Shown: positions 56,101-64,000 of the stretch, in pieces
Position numbering within the stretch: the stretch's first letter is position 1
Layout of the letters: each line of letters begins with the position of its first letter
Origin: Kryptolebias marmoratus
Lineage: Eukaryota > Chordata > Actinopteri > Cyprinodontiformes > Rivulidae
Direction of reading: 5' to 3'
DNA: 64,000 nucleotides
Assembly (NCBI RefSeq): GCF_001649575.2
Contig: NC_051431.1
Coordinates: forward strand, 5,403,551 to 5,467,550
Notes under the pieces: generated by a model
Database searches by the model: none
Seen by the model: only the letters and a program-made list of their open reading frames with translations
Told to the model about the DNA's origin: nothing
Program-made: the position numbers and the translations under genes

Positions 56101-59100
56101 ACCTGCAAGGGCAAAAAGAAATTGAGTTGTTTTACCTCAGGCAGAATTGAGAAAAGATCATCTGCAGAAAGGGCAAACAAATTTTCTTTTTAACGTGACC
56201 ATATCTGTTGTATCAATGCTTCATAGCTTCAAAATAACTGTATGATATTCGAGAACCACACAGACCTGACTGACTGTAGGGTGGGCTTTTGTCTTCTTCT
56301 TTGAGGTTGTGTCCAAACCCCAGAGGGAAGAGAACCTGCTCTTTCTCTTGCTGCAAGAATGAGACATGGCTTGTGTTCGCCGTCTCACTCCAGTCTCTGT
56401 GCGAGCGGCCACCTGTAAAAACATAACAGCACAGTTAGGGCCAAAAGAAATTATGTGAGACATGAAGAAAGGTTCATTTGACCTCATGTCACATTACATC
56501 TTTCAAAAATGGGTGTCAGTTATTTACTAATTTATAAATGCATCACGTTAACATCCTGAGTGCTGAACATAAGTTAAGATGGCCATAGACACGAGCCTGC
56601 AACAAGAGTGAGATGTGTATATATTGCACAGGGATTGTGATATATTAGAATATTTATGATCATTAGAATATCATTAAGTCAAACAAAAAAATCATTAAAC
56701 AGAATCCCACTAGGCTACTGCAGTAAATTAGGGATTGTTTTTTAACTGATAATTAAATAACTAAAATAGGAGATCAAGTTAAAAGCTCTTTGCAAAAACA
56801 TAAAATGCCAAAAATGATAAATATTAAAACGGCCCTGTGCCTGTAGAAGCAGTCATTTTCTAAACCTAACATGAGTACTTTTGTCTTTTTATGCAACCGT
56901 TTTTGTCTTTTTTTACATTTTGCCAATATGGGCATTGACGAATGAGGGATGAGCAAATTAAATGAAACTGCATGACAGCTTTAGTATTTTTTTCTGACAA
57001 ACCAAACTGCCTTCTAACAGCTTTACACCCACCTGCTCTACAACACTGCGTCGGTGGAGGTAAGGAAAAAAAGGTACCTCAGCGATGCCTAAAACTCAAA
57101 TAGATGTTTTTCTTTGCAACTGCTGCTTTTATATCTGGAGTGCATAAACTCTGTGCAGCAGTAGGAGGCCAATACTTAACAAAAACTTTTCAAAAGGTGA
57201 CCTGCGCAATACTTAAGAACCAAAATAACAATCACTGCAGAAAAACATGAAATGACCTGCAATGTTTTAGTTTCTCATCTTAATTTTCCTCCAGTAGTAC
57301 TTTGTGATGCCAACGTGTATTACAAAGGCAACGCAGTAATGTGCTGCACTTAAAATGTAAGGAACCTAGAACCGAGACAATAAAATTTGTGTTAAGGCTG
57401 CACAATTGTTCCCTGCAACAACTACAGGTAATGTTTCTGAAGTGACCTGAGATTATTTTGCTCAATATCAACTACATGCAAAACAACATAAATGCATGCA
57501 AAAATATTGTTTAAAAGAATATCATGACTGTCCGGGATAAAATCACATTAGGGTAGATTATAAGCATGAAGAAGCAAACAGAGTATATCTACCAGTGCAT
57601 GGAAGGAAGAGACTGAGAATATACCCAGTCGGCCCATTGCCAGCTTGGTGGGGCGAGAGGCGAAGGCCAGGAGGCGTTTAGGGTTGGGCAGCTCCCCTCC
57701 TTGCAAACTGGCCAGGTAACATCTAAAGCGAAATAGATCCATGTGAAACTGCTCCAGGTTCTGCTCCCACAAGAAGATCTGCAGGATGAAAACAACACAG
57801 TAACAGAATCACTTAATTGCTTGTCAATTCCAGATCAAGATAGAGCATCTCTTCTTTTCCCCAGACACTCTGTTAGCATTTTGTCTCAGACTGTTGTCAA
57901 TCTGCACTCTCTTTGCTAAATGGTTTGATGTTTACTGGGCCAGTAGAGCAGGACATTGTGATTATTCACTGAGCCGTCTTTTCCCAGTCACGGTCTTGAG
58001 CTGGTGTTTGGAAAAGGCTTCTGCCATTGCCGTGGCAGAAGGTTCTGTTTTACTGCCAAGTAGCCAGAGACGAAGAAACAATACTGCGCATTCCACTGGC
58101 AGATAGAAGCTGGGAGCATTTCAGCTTTCTCAGCTTTTTAAGGCACAGTCTTATATCCATGCAGCTCCGCACAATTTGAAACCTGACACTGCCAAACAGA
58201 ACAGCCCAACTGGGTACTACCTAACTGAAGAAACAAAGCCCATTTGATGCCTCTTCTCTGTAAACAGTTCCATTAAAGACAATGTCAGCTTTTCAATTAA
58301 TTATGAATGGAGCTCTAATAGTCAGTGCCAACAGCATACCGTGTAAGAAAACAAGCGTGTGTGTGTGTGTGGGGGGGGTGCTTGTGTGTGTGTCAGGGGA
58401 ATGATAAATGTGTAGCAACTTAATACCTCTAATACCTTTATCTTTTAGTTAACCGATCGATTAAGAATATTGATGGTGAAATACCTACTAACAGACATGT
58501 CAGTCACACAAAGCACAGCTTGAATATTTTCTACATGTTAATACAAATATAGCAATGGAGGAGCAAAAAGACGGTGAGTTTTTAAAGCTGTTTGGTAGAT
58601 AAAATGGAGGTTCATGCTGAAGCACATCTTTCTCTCTTTGAAGATAAGCAGTCACAAAGATCGCCAGATCAGCAATAGCTCAGGTTAAGAAATATTTTCA
58701 TGAACTCCTTTATGGGATAAGATCTGACTTTTATTTATCCATGTTGACTTATTAATACAGCATCAAAGGTAGTACATTTCCTCCCTAAAAAAAGGAGAAC
58801 AGTAGAATTGAGTTAAAACACATTTGCAATAAATTTTATTTCGCAACTATGCTATTATTTGGTCTTGTTAAAAACCCAGCATCCCCAGGCATTTCCCATA
58901 CAGCAGAGCACCCTTCCTCTCTAAAAGCCAAACTCACTTCTGGCCTGACTTTGCTACGTTTAGTCCCCTGAGCCAAGATAACAGAAAGGTCAAACAGATT
59001 CAGCTGTTTTTAACACAGACAGATGTGGATCAAAAGAAAGTCATCGTTTTCTCATAAAAGCTTTCTTAAAAACTACATTTATGTGCATGCTGTTTTTATT

Positions 59101-62100
59101 ATTACTTCCATTCTCTGCTTAGGCATATTTTGCATCTTTTCTACTATTATGAAAATGTATAATAATTTAATTATATTCCAAATGCAAATGTTCTGATCAC
59201 ACATTCGAGGAAGTTGTCCTTCCTTTTTTCCCTTATGTTCTATCAGTTTACTGAAGTTGCATAATTTTTTTCAGCTGCTCCCTTCTGCTGGGGTCACCAA
59301 AGCAAGTGAACTCACACAGATTTAGCAATTGTAGTACACAGGATGTCCTTCCTGATGATGTAACCTGGGCTCAAACCTGCAGCCTCAGGTTTTCGAGACC
59401 TCAGCACTGACCGCTGACCTACCACGGCACCAGCTGAAGTTAAGTCATTGACAAATGAAATTCTAAAACAAATTTTTCTGATAGTGTAAAATAAATTCAG
59501 AACAGGAAAATGTGAGTGCAGGAACTTTTCAAACTTTTACACACTTGATAATACTTAAAAATGAGACACAGCTGCATGATGTGGGAACTCTGCCAGATAA
59601 ATAGGAACAACTTATGAAACCTACTTGATCGAGGATTGTCTTCCTTTTTTTGGTGTCAGTAACAGCTGATAGCTGCATCTCTCCCATCTTCTTCATCTTC
59701 TCGTCCATGTCAATTTTCTGCTCCAGTTTCTTGATCTCGGCACGTAGCAACCGAACTGTGTCCTCTCTGTGATGCTGACGGGCGACGGCAGTAGCACATG
59801 CTGAGTGCATGGCTGTGATCCAGTTTTCCAGCTCCGTCTGGCTGCAGGTCTGCGTGTGAACAATAAACAGAGGGCAGAGGTTAAACAGAACAATAGCTCC
59901 TCGACGATCATTCTGCCTTCCATGATTTTATAGTACTTGTACGATTCAAGCTTAATGAATAGGGCTTGTTCTGACTTGTATGTACTGACACATCCCTAAA
60001 ATTATAATCAGACCTTCTGAGATGTTAATCACTCTCATGAAATGTCTTAAAAACTATTATTGAATAATTTAGGGATAATTAACTCAAGATTAGGTTGAAC
60101 TTGCTTTGTAAAGTAGATCTCTGGTCATATTTTCTTACCTGGAAAAGAAATGCATCACCTAAGGAATTGCTGAGGCAGAACACAAAGTCCTTTTTGGGAT
60201 GCTCTGGCACAGCTTGGACAATACTGTTCTCTACCCATATGGCATGCTTGGGATTACTGTTGTTGTCAATCCCTGAGCGACCATCGGTTTCATAAAAGAA
60301 GAGGGTGCATCCTACAACATCAAAACAATTAAAGGTTTTATAAGGCACGTGCTGACTTCAGTTTCAAGAAAACAGTCACAGTGATAATCTTGATTTTTTT
60401 TTAAAGCCATATTTTCTCAAGCAATTTAACTCTGCTCTCCAGTGGCCAAGATTAAGAAGTGCAGCACAGCTGACTTAACAGTGAGAGGGGCATTAGGATT
60501 TTCACTTTAAGCAGAGTCAAGTGGCATAACATTTGATATTCTGATTTGAGATTAGCATTATCTAAGAGTGTCTGCATAGGCCACAGTGAAATACTTTGGT
60601 TAAAAACTTACATTTCTGAGTTGAATTAGTTGCACAAATATTAAGACTTCCAAACAAACTGTAGTGAAATAAAGCTGATTGTTAAGGGTACATTCTGTTT
60701 AAACACACCTTTAAGGGAAACCCAGTAATTTTTCCACTTGCGTCTTGTGGCAGACTCGACTTTCTTGTTCTTCTTGTGTACAAGGAAGTTCTTGACAGCA
60801 AGGTTGCCAGCTTTGCGTACCATTCCCTGGACAACGCTGAGTAACACATCCGACTGGTAGGCGGAGCTCATAGTGCTCTGCTCATCGCTCAGGGCGGAAC
60901 CTGCTTCCTCCAAGTTCTCCGTCTGGCAGGAACTCATTTGTAGCTCCTGGTGAAAGTTCTCATACACACCTTGCACGCACTCGTTGGCCCCACCGCCGCC
61001 ACTGCTGCCACTGTCACTGCCAGCAAACATGCTTCTTCCATGCACTGAATACACAGAAAAAGAGGCCGACATGGTCTTGTAGCGTCGAGATTGGTGCTCT
61101 GCCTCCATCATCACCCCGTCGATTCCACTGTCCTCATATTCACTGCCGTCCCCAGTTGTGACGTCCTGAATGGTGGCAGAGGCACAAAACAGGTGAGATG
61201 GCATAGCAACCTTGTTTTTTTCATTACAAAGAAGGTAGGCAGTCAACAACCAAATTACACTAGATGACAGCTAAACAATACAGGAAATACAGGAAAGAGC
61301 TGTTGTCGCGAAGCACATTTGCAAAACGAGAGTCTGCAATTTACTTTATGCAGATCTTCCAAAAATTAAAAACTCACAGCAAAATGTCTGCTGTTCTGTG
61401 AATACAGCCTGCCCTCCCTGTGGCACCACAAGGTCTGCCCTCTCTTCACCACATAACCAAAGGCTCCTGGGAGATGAAGGGGCTTTACACTGAGCCTGGT
61501 ATCTCCATCTGGTCACATGATCTAATCCGAAGCTCCATTCAGCAAGGTTGACGGTGCCCCGTTGTGACAGAGCCACCACACGTTTTACTGTTACGCTTTC
61601 ACAGGCCTCCCTTCATTATCATAACAAAAGCCTGGGGCATTTCTAACAGGGAGTGACTTGAAGCTGTGCTCACCCCCTCCCATCAATGCTGTCACTTCTC
61701 CCAGGAAAATAACAACAATTTCATCAGGAAAGACATCACAGCTTCTTTTTAAACTGTTATACTTAATTAGTGAAGTGAATGAAGCAGAGAAAATGCTCAG
61801 ACACAAAGGGGATTAAAAAAGATAATGACGTGAGTTGTTTTGTGATGCTTCTTGGCTACATTAAAATTCTGCACAGATTTTCATATTTTGTCTAAACATA
61901 AATGAGCTGGGACAGACATTTAACAGTACAGATCTCTGAAACTAAACCTATGTAAGGCTATCAAACAATTATGGTTTGGATTTGTTCCATTTTCTGTAAT
62001 TTATGCCAGTGGAGTAAAAATGAGTTCCTTTGTAAATCACTTTTGATCTTACCTGAATAGTCTGCGCTCTCCTGCCTTGCATACTAGTGCACATGGTGGT

Positions 62101-62961
62101 TTGATGGCTGCTCAGGCCTTCAGACAAGCAGTGAGAACGTCGGCAGGGAAGCGTATATGCACCATAGGTGTTCCCATCTTCCTCTGAAGGTGATAACATC
62201 TTATCATCCTCATTCTCCCTGACAGACCTGTTGGCATCGTGCCACTTGGCATAGCGGCCATGGGGCTGCCTGCAGGCTGGACTGGTGTTGCTGTATAGCT
62301 CATCCAATGAGTTTGCCCTGTCAGCAGAGTCAGCAGGGCTGGACTGCAGGTGGCCTTCACGGCTACTGAAGTCTTTTTCATTGGACATGTCAATGATCTC
62401 TTCAGTGCTGGTCAAGTGATCCTGACTGACATCAGACAGGGAGAATTCCAGGCTGTCATCTTGCCAGGTGTCTGCAGATTTTGACCTCTTTTTGAAGCTG
62501 ACAGTTTCTTTGGAGCAGTCTATGGTCTTCTGAAGGTATTTTACCTCATTTGTGTACATATCTTCATTCTGCAGCTCCTCTGCAGTAGGACCAGGTAGAG
62601 TTATGTGCATTGTGTTCATATGGACTGAAGGATTGGCCAGATCATTGTGAAAGGACACAGGCCGCAGACTCATAGCCACACGATCCACCCAAATGGGGCT
62701 TCCAAAGTCCGGGAGGATGTTTGTCTCATTGAAGGGTTCCAAGCCATTGTCAGCTAGGGACTGTGGGATGCTGGGGGTACTACTTGAGCGTGTGCTCGTT
62801 TCAGAGTTCCTGTGCTCCATTTTTCCTGATGAAGCATGGCGAGAGTGTCTGGATTGTTTGTTGGAAATGCGAAGAGAACGAGACATGTGCTTACGTGACA
62901 AATAGCCACGTCTGTTACTGTAGAGGACATGATCCCCATTCTGGCTCTCAACATTTCCCAT
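40600..62961 (-). CDS. tiam1: tiam1, Rac1 guanine-nucleotide exchange factor (25 coding exons)
   Basis: Activates Rac1 by GDP/GTP exchange at membranes, cell junctions and dendritic spines. The joined exons give 1,590 aa, essentially the length of human TIAM1 (1,591), with every GT-AG junction in phase. Exons in order: 62053-62961, 60709-61165, 60139-60311, 59625-59849, 57593-57778, 56266-56412, 56028-56102, 55462-55632, 55130-55234, 54596-54677, 54377-54463, 53423-53635, 52990-53090, 45737-45922, 44600-44668, 44165-44290, 43955-44063, 43144-43323, 42929-43047, 42732-42840, 42283-42341, 42027-42132, 41817-41904, 41518-41690, 40600-41117. Domains: N-terminal Ser-rich region with a Gly2 myristoylation signal (MGNVES), PHn-CC-Ex (about 430-700), Ras-binding domain (about 760-830), PDZ (about 845-940), DH (about 1030-1235), PHc (about 1255-1395), acidic tail. 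TIAM2 is the only close relative; the N-terminus and synteny favour TIAM1. Confidence 0.96.
41518..41690 (-). CDS. tiam1: tiam1 coding exon 24
   Basis: 173 bp, phase 2 to 1. Encodes [20 protein letters not shown], the last PH helix, then [20 protein letters not shown]. Very close to mammals. Confidence 0.96.
41817..41904 (-). CDS. tiam1: tiam1 coding exon 23 (C-terminal PH)
   Basis: 88 bp, phase 1 to 2. Encodes [20 protein letters not shown] and ERTFHLCC of the C-terminal PH domain. Confidence 0.95.
42027..42132 (-). CDS. tiam1: tiam1 coding exon 22 (C-terminal PH)
   Basis: 106 bp, phase 0 to 1. Encodes [20 protein letters not shown] and [15 protein letters not shown]. Acceptor atttaag is weak but gives the only in-phase join. 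Confidence 0.93.
42283..42341 (-). CDS. tiam1: tiam1 coding exon 21 (C-terminal PH)
   Basis: 59 bp, phase 1 to 0. Encodes [20 protein letters not shown]. No Met precedes it, and the short exon is invisible to a simple open-frame scan. Donor ATG|GTAAGT. Confidence 0.94.
42732..42840 (-). CDS. tiam1: tiam1 coding exon 20 (C-terminal PH)
   Basis: 109 bp, phase 0 to 1. Encodes [20 protein letters not shown] and [13 protein letters not shown] at the start of the C-terminal PH domain. Confidence 0.96.
42929..43047 (-). CDS. tiam1: tiam1 coding exon 19 (end of DH)
   Basis: 119 bp, phase 1 to 0. Encodes [20 protein letters not shown] and [14 protein letters not shown], the last long DH helix, which includes the [17 protein letters not shown]ac-specificity helix. 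Confidence 0.96.
43144..43323 (-). CDS. tiam1: tiam1 coding exon 18 (DH catalytic core)
   Basis: 180 bp, phase 1 to 1. Encodes [20 protein letters not shown], the invariant [20 protein letters not shown] of conserved region 3 that contacts Rac, and [12 protein letters not shown]. Confidence 0.97.
43955..44063 (-). CDS. tiam1: tiam1 coding exon 17 (DH)
   Basis: 109 bp, phase 0 to 1. Encodes [20 protein letters not shown] and [15 protein letters not shown] of the DH domain. Confidence 0.95.
44165..44290 (-). CDS. tiam1: tiam1 coding exon 16 (DH)
   Basis: 126 bp, phase 0. Encodes [20 protein letters not shown] and [15 protein letters not shown] of the DH domain. Confidence 0.96.
44600..44668 (-). 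CDS. tiam1: tiam1 coding exon 15 (DH)
   Basis: 69 bp, phase 0. Encodes [20 protein letters not shown] and QDE. Acceptor ccttgcag, donor GAG|GTATGT. Confidence 0.95.
45737..45922 (-). CDS. tiam1: tiam1 coding exon 14 (start of DH)
   Basis: 186 bp, phase 0. Encodes [20 protein letters not shown], a Ser/Pro-rich stretch, then [20 protein letters not shown] and RTYVK, the first helix (conserved region 1) of the Dbl-homology domain. Confidence 0.96.
48560..48574. repeat. poly-T tract
   Basis: Fifteen or so T in the tiam1 7-kb intron; might be a retroposon tail but no body was recognised. Confidence 0.85.
50581..50649 (-). CDS. tiam1: tiam1 candidate alternative first exon (short DH-PH isoform)
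   Basis: ATG at 50649-50647 followed by 23 codons ([23 protein letters not shown]) and an excellent donor CTG|GTGAGA at phase 0, the phase of the next exon (STEQVAAFC). Splicing to 45922 gives 636 aa containing the DH domain, C-terminal PH domain and tail but no PHn, Ras-binding or PDZ domain. The sequence lies inside the large intron between coding exons 13 and 14, where an internal promoter would be expected. Basic residues (KWSKYRKR) could aid membrane binding. A short form driven by an internal promoter is known for the relative TIAM2; this exon is inferred from sequence. Confidence 0.6.
50650..51060 (-). promoter_or_regulatory. tiam1: possible internal tiam1 promoter and 5' UTR
   Basis: Sequence upstream (in the gene sense) of the candidate alternative first exon. 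It is richer in GC than the surrounding intron (patch at 50790-50960) and continuous with the exon, with no good acceptor just before the ATG. No TATA box is clear. Inferred. Confidence 0.35.
52990..53090 (-). CDS. tiam1: tiam1 coding exon 13 (acidic linker)
   Basis: 101 bp, phase 1 to 0. Encodes [20 protein letters not shown] and [11 protein letters not shown]. Acidic PDZ-DH linker. Followed by the 7-kb intron that holds the alternative first exon. Confidence 0.92.
53423..53635 (-). CDS. tiam1: tiam1 coding exon 12 (PDZ end, linker)
   Basis: 213 bp, phase 1 to 1. Encodes [20 protein letters not shown] and [10 protein letters not shown] to finish the PDZ domain, then a linker ([14 protein letters not shown]) unlike mammals in detail. 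Confidence 0.93.
53636..54376 (-). other. tiam1: tiam1 intron 11
   Basis: 741 bases of AT-rich intron; nothing else seen. Confidence 0.7.
54377..54463 (-). CDS. tiam1: tiam1 coding exon 11 (PDZ)
   Basis: 87 bp, phase 1 to 1. Encodes [20 protein letters not shown] and [10 protein letters not shown]. The carboxylate-binding loop of the PDZ domain spans MIGYGFSIS across the junction with exon 10. Confidence 0.95.
54596..54677 (-). CDS. tiam1: tiam1 coding exon 10
   Basis: 82 bp, phase 0 to 1. Encodes [20 protein letters not shown] and ESCMIGY, linking the Ras-binding domain to the PDZ domain. Confidence 0.95.
55130..55234 (-). CDS. tiam1: tiam1 coding exon 9 (Ras-binding domain)
   Basis: 105 bp, phase 0. 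Encodes [20 protein letters not shown] and [12 protein letters not shown], matching the TIAM Ras-binding domain. Confidence 0.95.
55462..55632 (-). CDS. tiam1: tiam1 coding exon 8 (start of Ras-binding domain)
   Basis: 171 bp, phase 0. Encodes [40 protein letters not shown] and ends LESICK. The exact acceptor (ttcaaag at 55633-55634) is the in-phase choice in a weak context, so the first few residues are less sure. Confidence 0.85.
55810..55834. repeat. (TA)n microsatellite
   Basis: About twelve TA units in the tiam1 intron between coding exons 7 and 8. Confidence 0.95.
56028..56102 (-). CDS. tiam1: tiam1 coding exon 7
   Basis: 75 bp, phase 0. Encodes [20 protein letters not shown] and VKENP. 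Aligns with the mammalian VFGEG...GIF segment. Acceptor ccttgcag, donor CCA|GTAAGG. Confidence 0.85.
56266..56412 (-). CDS. tiam1: tiam1 coding exon 6
   Basis: 147 bp, phase 0. Encodes [20 protein letters not shown] and [15 protein letters not shown], ending VSQ before GTCTGT. Basic, Ser-rich end of CC-Ex. Confidence 0.95.
56413..57592 (-). other. tiam1: tiam1 intron 5
   Basis: 1.18 kb of AT-rich intron; no repeat, RNA gene or coding signal noticed. Confidence 0.7.
57593..57778 (-). CDS. tiam1: tiam1 coding exon 5 (CC-Ex)
   Basis: 186 bp, phase 0. Encodes [40 protein letters not shown] and FSVSSFHAL of the CC-Ex scaffold region that binds partners such as JIP2, Par3-related proteins or CD44 in the family. 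Confidence 0.96.
58356..58379. repeat. (GT)n followed by poly-G
   Basis: Eight GT units followed by nine G, then more GT. Simple sequence in a tiam1 intron. Confidence 0.9.
59273..59432. repeat. degraded dispersed repeat fragment
   Basis: Begins agctgctcccttctgctggg, then gtcaccaaagcaagtgaact, ggatgtccttcctgatg and cctgggctcaaacctgcagc. The parts 'gctgctccctt..ggggtcacca' and 'gatgtccttcctgat' resemble the 3' part of a repeat family common in teleosts. The insert is GC-richer than the intron around it. The family name is not certain. Confidence 0.5.
59625..59849 (-). CDS. tiam1: tiam1 coding exon 4 (PHn helix, coiled coil)
   Basis: 225 bp, phase 0. Encodes [20 protein letters not shown], the PH C-terminal helix, then the coiled-coil segment [20 protein letters not shown] and KTILDQ. 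Donor CAA|GTAGGT. Confidence 0.96.
60139..60311 (-). CDS. tiam1: tiam1 coding exon 3 (PHn)
   Basis: 173 bp, phase 1 to 0. Encodes [36 protein letters not shown] and SLGDAFLFQ, the core of the membrane-targeting N-terminal PH domain. Confidence 0.96.
60312..60708 (-). other. tiam1: tiam1 intron 2
   Basis: 397 bases, AT-rich; nothing else seen. Confidence 0.7.
60709..61165 (-). CDS. tiam1: tiam1 coding exon 2
   Basis: 457 bp, phase 0 to 1. Encodes [40 protein letters not shown], then the start of the N-terminal PH domain ([20 protein letters not shown]). Residues about 304-456. Confidence 0.95.
61166..62052 (-). other. tiam1: tiam1 intron 1 (between coding exons 1 and 2)
   Basis: 887 bases. 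The part at 61380-61720 has near-coding base composition and a 77-codon minus-strand open frame without good splice sites. It could be an intronic regulatory element. No family resemblance. Confidence 0.5.
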
Positions 62962-62971
62962 GATTCAGAGC
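62053..62971 (-). CDS. tiam1: tiam1 first coding exon
   Basis: Acceptor tcatttag before 62971, nine or so bases of 5' UTR, ATG at 62961, then 303 codons ending AQTIQ before GTAAGA. Starts [14 protein letters not shown] (Gly2 myristoylation signal). Conserved blocks: [50 protein letters not shown] and [12 protein letters not shown], rich in phosphorylatable serines. Confidence 0.96.
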
Positions 62972-63070
62972 CTAAATGAAAGATAATGCGCATTATAAAC
63001 AAACTTCAAAATAATATAAAAATTTGTCTACTAAAATGCCAAAAAGGGAATTTGAAACTTTTTGGCATAC

Positions 63071-63158
63071 CTGCAGGGTTGTGATGATAGTGTTGGCATG
63101 TCGTCACTGAATCTTCAGATAACTTGAGACTTCAGCACCTGGAACAATCCACAAAATC
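63071..63158 (-). other. tiam1: tiam1 non-coding 5' exon
   Basis: An 88-bp segment with acceptor tctttcag just before it and donor CAG|GTATGC after it, about 100 bases upstream of the first coding exon's acceptor. It has no conserved open frame, so it is taken as 5' UTR. Because it has an acceptor, more upstream exons and the main promoter lie to the right of the window or in 63.2-64 kb. Confidence 0.55.
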
Positions 63159-64000
63159 CTGAAAGACATTTACTTTGATTAGTCAACAGAATATTTGTAA
63201 CGTTTGCTCAGTTATATGACAAATTTGAGTATGCTGTTCAAGTAATCTGCTTCTAAAAGTGGACATTTTATAATGAGAAATGGCATGGTATAGAATAATG
63301 GAGCAAATTTGACTTCTCCTAGCTTGCTGAGCTTCTTCTTCTTCTTCTTTTTCGTACGGAAAAAGACTGTTTAGGCCACACTAACTAAACAGTACCCAGA
63401 AACTGAGGAAGTGATTCACTCAGTGCTTTCCAACACGCACCAGGATTTTGTGAAGCAAAGAGTAATGAGAGTATGAGAGCAGACACAGGTTGAGTGAGCA
63501 TGAGTTATTCAGGGCTGAAGTGAACCATCATGTTGTGTTATTGTCATTTGTTCTCAGGCACTACCCCCTGCAGTACAGAGGACTGTAAGCAGGAGGAGGG
63601 TGCAGAAGATTTTACCATAATGCACAGTCAGACTCCATCTACCTGCCTTTAGGCTGGACAGCCCCCGCTAAATAAGATCCTGTTCCATGCCCTGAGACTA
63701 TCAACAGATGGGGAGGGAAGATTGCCCAAGATGTGGCTGTTGTTCCTCCTGATGTTTGCTTCATTCACTTTAGAGCAAACTCTTTAGGGGGGAGCAATGA
63801 TTCTGTGTGTGTAGCTGACACATATGGGTGTGAGCCCAACCGTCTGTTGCTGCACTCAAGCTTACAGTAATGGGAGTGTTATATAAACTGGAGCTGACCC
63901 TGTTTTTCTACCTAACTGCTATTTTTTCTTCTTATTCTGTCCTCTCTTCACCATTCACTGGTGCTACATCAGACAATCCTTGATGTCATTAATGTAATCT
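63159..64000 (-). other. tiam1: tiam1 upstream intron / 5' region
   Basis: No coding sequence. A short (CTT)n run lies at 63338-63352. The stretch 63540-63850 has more balanced composition and could be regulatory; this is only an impression. Confidence 0.45.

Larger units (their letters stand above)
57779..59624 (-). other. tiam1: tiam1 intron 4
   Basis: 1.85-kb intron with a (GT)n/poly-G tract at 58356-58379 and a degraded dispersed repeat at 59273-59432. No coding sequence. Confidence 0.7.

Noticed and set aside
61346..61579. 77-codon minus-strand frame between tiam1 coding exons 1 and 2 as an extra exon
   Set aside because: Exons 1 and 2 already join in phase exactly as in mammals, and no good acceptor/donor pair bounds this frame.

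Overview
The window is vertebrate nuclear DNA, almost certainly from a ray-finned (teleost) fish. It is AT-rich, has GT-AG spliced genes, compact introns, many short microsatellites and a hairpin MITE of a type common in fish. All protein-coding content belongs to families whose order is conserved with human chromosome 21q21-q22: BACH1, GRIK1, claudin-17/claudin-8, TIAM1. The mammalian keratin-associated protein genes between the claudins and TIAM1 are absent. I cannot say which ohnolog copy (a or b) of grik1 or tiam1 this is.

Layout. (1) 1-1,900, + strand: last exon of bach1, encoding the end of the leucine zipper and the C-terminus, with its 3' UTR. (2) 6,115-26,334, - strand: a complete kainate receptor gene grik1, fifteen coding exons whose splice phases all agree (843 codons to the last donor-like site, 855 aa if read to the stop). 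Intron 1 is 7.2 kb and contains a 26-bp near-perfect hairpin. Intron 3 contains a decayed coiled-coil-like stretch and three CTCF-like motifs. (3) 28,727-36,776, - strand: four single-exon claudin genes in tandem, three claudin-8-like and one claudin-17-like. They share the transmembrane and loop core but have very different tails, including one 183-residue tail and one 50-residue N-terminal extension. (4) 40,600-63,158, - strand: complete coding region of tiam1, a Rac1 exchange factor, in 25 coding exons (1,590 aa) plus one upstream non-coding exon. An extra short first exon at 50,581-50,649 has a good start and donor in the right phase to make a 636-aa protein with only the DH-PH half.

The genes do not form a pathway; they are a conserved synteny block. 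Claudins seal or ion-select tight junctions, Tiam1 activates Rac at junctions and synapses, GluK1 is a glutamate-gated channel, and Bach1 is a haem-sensing transcriptional repressor. The most interesting items are the predicted internal tiam1 promoter/first exon, the grik1 stop codon fused to its poly(A) signal with no longer C-terminal exon found, the intronic hairpin, and the divergent claudin termini. No rRNA, tRNA, CRISPR or intact transposon gene was seen.
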